Below are positions 20,620 through 25,366 of a DNA stretch of 25,366 bases, piece by piece (the first letter of the stretch is position 1; each line of letters opens with the position of its first letter). Both the position numbers and the translations under genes were made by a program. Source of the stretch: Sphaeroforma arctica JP610 (lineage: Eukaryota; Opisthokonta; Ichthyosporea; Ichthyophonida); NCBI RefSeq assembly GCF_001186125.1, contig NW_014040524.1:168888-194253 (forward strand), written 5' to 3'. A model generated the notes under the pieces. The model was given only the letters and a program-made list of their open reading frames with translations, searched no databases and was not told the origin of the DNA.

Positions 20620-21640
20620 TAGACACAGACACATATGAAGACAGAGCCACACTCATAGCTCAATACCACACAGTGGGTCACTACACTGTCGAAGAAACAG
20701 TGAACAAACTCATACTCGACGGCCACACATGGTTTAGACAAAAGGAACATGTCAACCAATATATTGAGGGATGTGTACCATGTCTCAAGAACAAATTCAC
20801 AAGAAGGGATTCCACCCTTTACAATCAATAACCGCTGCCTTCCCGGGCGACAGGATACAAGTGGATACCATAGGTCCCTTGATAGACTCGAATAGGGGCA
20901 ACACGTACGTTCTGGTATGGTTAGATGTATATTCATCATACGCCATACTCAGACCAATGATGGACAAATCGACAGCCGCTGTTGCCCGAACACTAGTTCC
21001 AATCATGTGTGAACATGGATTTCCACAAGTCGTACAGACGGATCAGGGCACAGAATACGTGAATGACATACTCTCAAAAATCATTGAGCAGGCACCGTCA
21101 CAACACTTAGTGTTCAGACCGTATCAACCCAAAGTAATGGAAGCAAATGAGCGCTCGCACAGAGACCTCATCCCTTTACTATGGAAATTTGTTGAACAAA
21201 ATCCAGGCAACTGGTGCTCACGCCTCCCATTTGTCCAAATGGGCCACAACCTACGTTCCTCACGCAGACACAAATCACCAAGGTTCAATGTGTATTATGG
21301 GCGACGATAAAACCAACTCACAAATCATGACACAACGGTCAGTGCACCAGGTACAACTATACCATGGGAAACACGACTACAGAATCTGGAGGAGTCGATA
21401 AGACCACAACTAGATGCCAATGTGGCACAATACCAAGAAAAAAATGCGCGCAGCATTTGATCGCAAAGATCAAGAGAAGTATGTACACTTGCAAGCAAGG
21501 GACATTGTGATGGTTCGTTACTTAGGTGAAATGAATAAAATGACAGCACCATATGGAGGCCCATACAAGATAGCAAGCAAAGAGGGCAACGGATATTTCG
21601 TCCGTAACCTTAAGTGGGTACCAAAAACCAAGATATAGAT
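20620..21640 (+). pseudogene. Integrase region of the plus-strand element
   Basis: The N-terminal zinc-binding HHCC part has QYHTVGHYT and CVPCLKN. The catalytic core has QVDTIGPL (first Asp), VQTDQGTEYVND (second Asp) and MEANERSHRD (Glu), followed by RRHKSPRFNVYYG. The C-terminal domain has ARDIVMVRYL and YGGPYKIAS. No chromodomain follows. Fossil copy. Confidence 0.85.
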
Positions 21641-21779
21641 AAGTCTATATCATCAATGCTTCTGCTCCTCAGACATCTCTTGAGGAGCCTATGACTCAAG
21701 GGGAACTCTCTCTCTCACGAGTTCTTACTCGGGGGAAGTTCAAACTTCTTCGAATACGTCAGATGCTGATACACTTAAG

Positions 21780-22750
21780 TGGATCAAGCAATATTATCAC
21801 TTGACGCATTCAGCAGAGATGCGATGATTCCAGAAGCAAAGCGTAGAGGTCTGATCAATCTTAATCTGCGTAAACTCTGCGAGTAAGAATACTCTAAGTG
21901 TGTTGATTGTGAAAAGACACAAATCAAGCGCTGTGGTTGGGGCCCACTTAAGTCGGTGCTTGAAGATGAACCTATGCGCATGGTCATCATTGATTTGGTT
22001 GTAAGGGATATAGTTGGACGACATGATGAGAAGTATGTATTTCATATGTTTGATGTACCCTCCAGGTATAACTTATTTAATCCTGTCAGGAATAAACTAT
22101 TTGAAACAATGGCGGAATTATGCTTACGCATCTTTGCCGATCACGGCTACCCATTATTCTTATGTCATGATAATGGCGACGAGTTTATAGGCGTATTAAT
22201 GATGGCTTTTAAACTCGTATCTGGCATATGTGGAAAACGGGGAGTTCCCTATAAGCCACAAACGCAAGGTGCCAATGAAGTACGTCATAGGAAACTTAAG
22301 TTTCTATTAAGGACTGCACTATAAGACGATGCTAGAGATTGGCCCTATCGCTTGACATGGGTACAAGATCAGATGAACGAAACACCTGATCCTGTCACCG
22401 GCATAACCCCGTCACACTATTTCCGTGGTAGAAAAAGTATGTTACAACCCCTTGTAGAAGGGGTAGCTGGAAAGGTACAGTCACATAAGCGGCTGGAAAG
22501 ATTAAATAGAGTACATAAGGTTTTATACCCTGTACTTAAAGAAAAGCGAATCACTGTAATTTTAAAAGCGCAAGGTTGCTGGTCTCATATGAAGATACAA
22601 GTTTACTTCAAAAAATGTGATTATATTAACAAAACCCAGAGAAATTCGTACACGGGTAAATTTTATTCTTACTATATAGGTTCTTATACGATCTCTGTTT
22701 ATGACTTCATGACGAAAAGTCTGATACCTACAAGATTATTAATGTAGATG
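21780..22750 (+). mobile_element. Second, unrelated integrase region, broken
   Basis: An integrase of the retroviral (rve) superfamily distinct from the one just upstream. It has HLTHSAE and CVDCEK as a likely HHCC part, VIIDLV for the first Asp, a FDVPSRYN segment, CHDNGDEFIG for the second Asp, YKPQTQGANEVRHRKLK for the Glu, and GITPSHYFRGR near the end. It has a few breaks. No RT of its own lies directly upstream. It could derive from another LTR element, or from a Ginger- or Polinton-type element that uses the same integrase fold. Confidence 0.65.
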
Positions 22751-22903
22751 GTACAAGCGCCTTAATGTGGGCTTATCTCGTATACCGAGGGACCAAATAA
22801 TACTCTGTTGAACATGTGATGATAATACACCCCCTGAACAACATGAGTTCAAGAAGATATAGGTATAGAATCTTTTAACGGAATTACTTATTATAAATCA
22901 TAG

Positions 22904-23227
22904 TTTCACGACAATGAGGTTTATAACCTTACGTCTTCAGACTTTGGAAACCCTGATTACTTAAAAAATATCAATAAGAAATGGCGTAGGCGCTTACATA
23001 AAAACCAGGAAGATATAGACAAGCTCTTTCCTCAAGCAGATAAGATTGTTACGCACTTTTATGCTGGTCTTGAGTTCTGGTCTTCTCTTTATATAGATAA
23101 ACTAAAAATCTATGTCACGAAAGCGTGTACACCAAAAAACGGTTGGAACTGGGAATACCAAGCGAACAAGGGTAGACTCACACACGTGAGGAATATTTAC
23201 ATATTAGGATATTCTAGAATATTATAA
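22904..23227 (+). other. Open stretch without Met, unassigned, probably part of the second element
   Basis: One hundred and seven codons between stops, with a protein-like composition: KKWRRRLHKNQEDIDKLFPQ, AGLEFWSSLYIDKL, NGWNWEYQ. It follows the second integrase by about 150 bp on the same strand. I recognise no family and treat it as a fossil fragment. Confidence 0.35.
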
Positions 23228-23640
23228 GTATTTATATACCTTGCTACCTTAGGTTTTACACCGCATATGCTTCCTTTCTCGATATTTCTCCACGATGGTA
23301 CCTAGGTAGTACTATATTCGATAGCTTAGAGCTGGCGGGGGGCTATGATATCATAGCAGGTCCTAGATGTATTCAAGATAATACTATCTAATAAATCTAG
23401 CATTGTCTTATGTAAAGGGTTTTACTATGTAATATTACTAATACATATATTATATATAACTTATGTTATATATAATATAATACCTTTTAAAGGGTAAATA
23501 GTTTTCCTTTATAGATGACTCACAGTATAAAGGATGAAATTATTTATGTTTATTCTTTTAAAAGATAAACAAAGGTTTTTATAAACTAACAATTGATAAA
23601 CTTAGTTTATACAAACTAAAAGATTTAATTATTAATAACA
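23228..23640. other. AT-rich non-coding stretch
   Basis: No coding signal. It contains the palindrome at 23446-23479 and runs of TATATA and TTTTAAA. Confidence 0.6.
23446..23479. repeat. Perfect 15-bp inverted repeat, 4-base loop
   Basis: TATATTATATATAAC and its exact complement GTTATATATAATATA are separated by TTAT. It could extrude as a cruciform. Confidence 0.85.
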
Positions 23641-23669
23641 CCAACCTCAGGCCGACCCCTAGGGCATTA

Positions 23670-23990
23670 CCACAACAACCTGGGGACGAAATGACAATTT
23701 TTATTTTTATTTTTATTTTTCTTAAGTGGCCATTTAAATTCAATTCTAACGATTTCAATCGTCCATTTAACTGAAAGAATTGAAACTTTATTAAATTTTC
23801 AGAAATCCTTAATAAAATATCGATGAAGGCTGGGACTTGGCGGCCTATAAAGGCCAGGTGCCCCCTGACTAAGGCCTCAGTCTTTAGCTAGTTACTTTAA
23901 AGTACCTAGCTATTAACAGCTGGACTTGAAAGTTAGCTTAATTTTTTAGTCTACTGCGCCTTTATTTAATTAGTCAATTTACTATAGCTA
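23670..23990 (+). promoter_or_regulatory. LTR- or promoter-like segment (tentative)
   Basis: A purine-rich TGGGGACGAAATG lies near 23682, like a polypurine tract, and is followed by (TTTTTA)n at 23697-23720. A TATAAA at 23846-23851 sits inside the inverted repeat GGCCTATAAAGGCC. A near-perfect 28-bp palindrome lies at 23885-23912. These fit a U3 region of a plus-strand LTR, but no second copy exists in the window to prove it. Confidence 0.25.
23885..23912. repeat. 28-bp near-perfect palindrome
   Basis: TAGCTAGTTACTTTAAAGTA followed by CCTAGCTA; only one pair of positions fails to match its complement. Confidence 0.8.
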
Positions 23991-25366
23991 TTACAGTCCA
24001 TATCGGTTTATATTTCTTGTTATCGACCCATTGGAACAATGCTCCGCCTATAACGTATTCACTAGCATCGGTCGACTAGTTCAATGGCACCCTTTCTATC
24101 GAGAATTACACCGCCATTGCATTCACCACCGCATCCCTCATCGCCTGCCACGCTTCTATATGTCGTTATTCCCAACGATCACTGATCAACTCGGTTGGTC
24201 TTAGACGCAGCGGCGCCAAAATGTAGGCAAAGTTAGGTAGGTATTCGTGGAGGTATTTCGCTAAGCCTAGAGCCGATGCTATGTCCTTGTATCGTTGCGG
24301 GGCTGGCCAATCTAGCAGTTTTGCTTAATTCTTATAGTCCACATCGACGCCTTGCGCCAACACCTTGCCCAGTATTATTACTTCCGCAATTGCAAAGTGG
24401 ACTTGGCTGGATTCAGTTTAAAACTATGGTATGTGGGACGCTTGATGACCTCCTTTATTGTGCTGATATGTTCGTCGCGATGTAGTGATGTGATGGTAGT
24501 CCGTCCAGGATTGTTCCTAATGTACGCTGGAACTGCTGTGTCAACACATACAGGCCAAATGGTACCGATGTGAACGAATACTGGTGCCGTTCATGTGTGA
24601 AACTGAACAAGTACCTGTGAATCCGGATATATCGGCCGCCGAGATGTCCAGTGTTGTGTAGTACCTCTTTCTCTTGAGCGGAATGAGTCTGTTAACTTTC
24701 GGAAATAAGAATTGGTCACCTGGGATGAGTACATTCACCGCGCGCATGTCTAAACACACCCTCACCCTCTTGACGTTGCCTTCACTGTCAAACGTGAGTA
24801 CAGTGAGCAGTGGTAGATAGACTGATGTTGGAGTCGATTAATGAATATGTCCTCCAATCACTTCTGTACTTGTTCGTCGACGTAAGGTAGCCATCGGTCC
24901 AATACGCAATTACGTGTGGATCTGCGCATGCTCATGGCTTGTTCACGCGTAGTGTCCGGTACCGTTACTTCACTCCTCTCGAGGCGACATTGTGCGTTGT
25001 CTGCAATCGCTGCGTTCGCCTCTAACGCCGATGTCAACCGTTGTCGAGTGTCAGCTGGTTCCGTTGTATTTGGTGACTGACGACGTTGTATAGGTTTCAG
25101 TAGTTTATCAAGCTCCACGGGGTTGATATATGCGAGAAGTGATTTGATACCCCCTATGTATAACCTCAGACCCTTCATCATGTCCCGTCTTAAGATAATG
25201 TCCATCAGTGTAGGCAGGTTCATTATTTCGAGCGAACCATTGAGAATCTTCGTGCCGTACCGTATATGTAATACTTCCGTCATCCCCAGTCGCGGAGTTT
25301 GCACCGCCTTGTCAGCTATACAGATCAACGAACCAGGTGGTGCTGGAGTAATAGAACGGATATATA
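23990..25366 (-). mobile_element. Ty3/gypsy-type remnant: protease, RT and start of RNase H
   Basis: A minus-strand copy running off the right edge, with several breaks. From the edge inward: the second half of an aspartic protease (SLICIADKAVQTPRLGMTEV, then a MDIILRRDM-like segment), a linker, the RT N-terminal part (RVCLDMRAVN, FLFPKVNRLI, YYTTLDISAA at about 24765-24630), and the start of RNase H (GGALFQWVDNKKY) near 24010-24110, where it ends abruptly. The domain order and strand agree with the chromovirus remnant at 12900-13680, so both may be parts of one element. Confidence 0.75.

Larger units (their letters stand above)
16770..21640 (+). mobile_element. Ty3/gypsy-type LTR retroelement copy, broken, coding part
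   Basis: Domain order gag, protease, RT, RNase H, extra NPPW-type module, integrase is that of Ty3/gypsy. The copy is broken, with roughly ten breaks spread along it, yet every domain remains recognisable, so it is old but not ancient. No flanking LTR pair could be matched by eye. It is followed directly by a different integrase region (from about 21780), so its 3' end is probably lost or replaced. Confidence 0.85.

Noticed and set aside
20384-21006. Minus-strand open frames across the integrase region
   Set aside because: They lie opposite the clearly recognisable plus-strand integrase and lack motifs.

Overview
The window is nuclear DNA of a eukaryote. It carries spliced genes with GT-AG introns, a Pol III-type tRNA gene, many dinucleotide arrays and minisatellites, and old Ty3/gypsy-type retroelement copies. 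The best host gene encodes two-component receiver domains, which animals lack, so a protist, fungus, alga or other non-animal lineage is most likely. I cannot fix the clade; an ichthyosporean-like unicellular relative of animals is only a guess.

Layout. (1) 1-5135, plus strand: the 3' end of a long spliced gene with two tandem receiver domains, probably the C-terminus of a hybrid histidine kinase or a multi-receiver regulator. Seven exons are visible, all joined in phase 0, and the longer introns each hold a different tandem array. (2) 5136-7145: a 60-bp minisatellite, an unassigned minus-strand exon-like stretch, a plus-strand exon-like stretch with weak MSP-domain resemblance, and unassigned sequence. 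(3) 7146-8852, minus strand: a complete two-exon gene for a RibD-C/dihydrofolate-reductase-like enzyme. (4) 8853-12900: mostly gene-free, with tRNA-Arg(CCU) at 10037-10109 and a diverged 154-bp duplication. (5) 12900-25366: a retroelement graveyard. Minus-strand gypsy-type remnants lie at both ends (12900-13680 and 23990-25366). Between them is a plus-strand gypsy-type copy (about 16770-21640, roughly ten breaks) with gag, protease, RT, RNase H, an unusual NPPW-type module and integrase. A second, different integrase region follows directly (about 21780-22750), then an unassigned open stretch and AT-rich sequence with palindromes.

Functional reading. The two confident host protein genes are not obviously linked: one belongs to phosphorelay signalling, the other is a small soluble NAD(P)H-type reductase. 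The points most worth a second look are the duplicated receiver with near-identical intron positions but one intron difference, the private tandem array in each long intron, the NPPW module between RNase H and integrase, the back-to-back integrases, and the possible nesting of the plus-strand elements in a minus-strand chromovirus. I found no convincing wholly new system.
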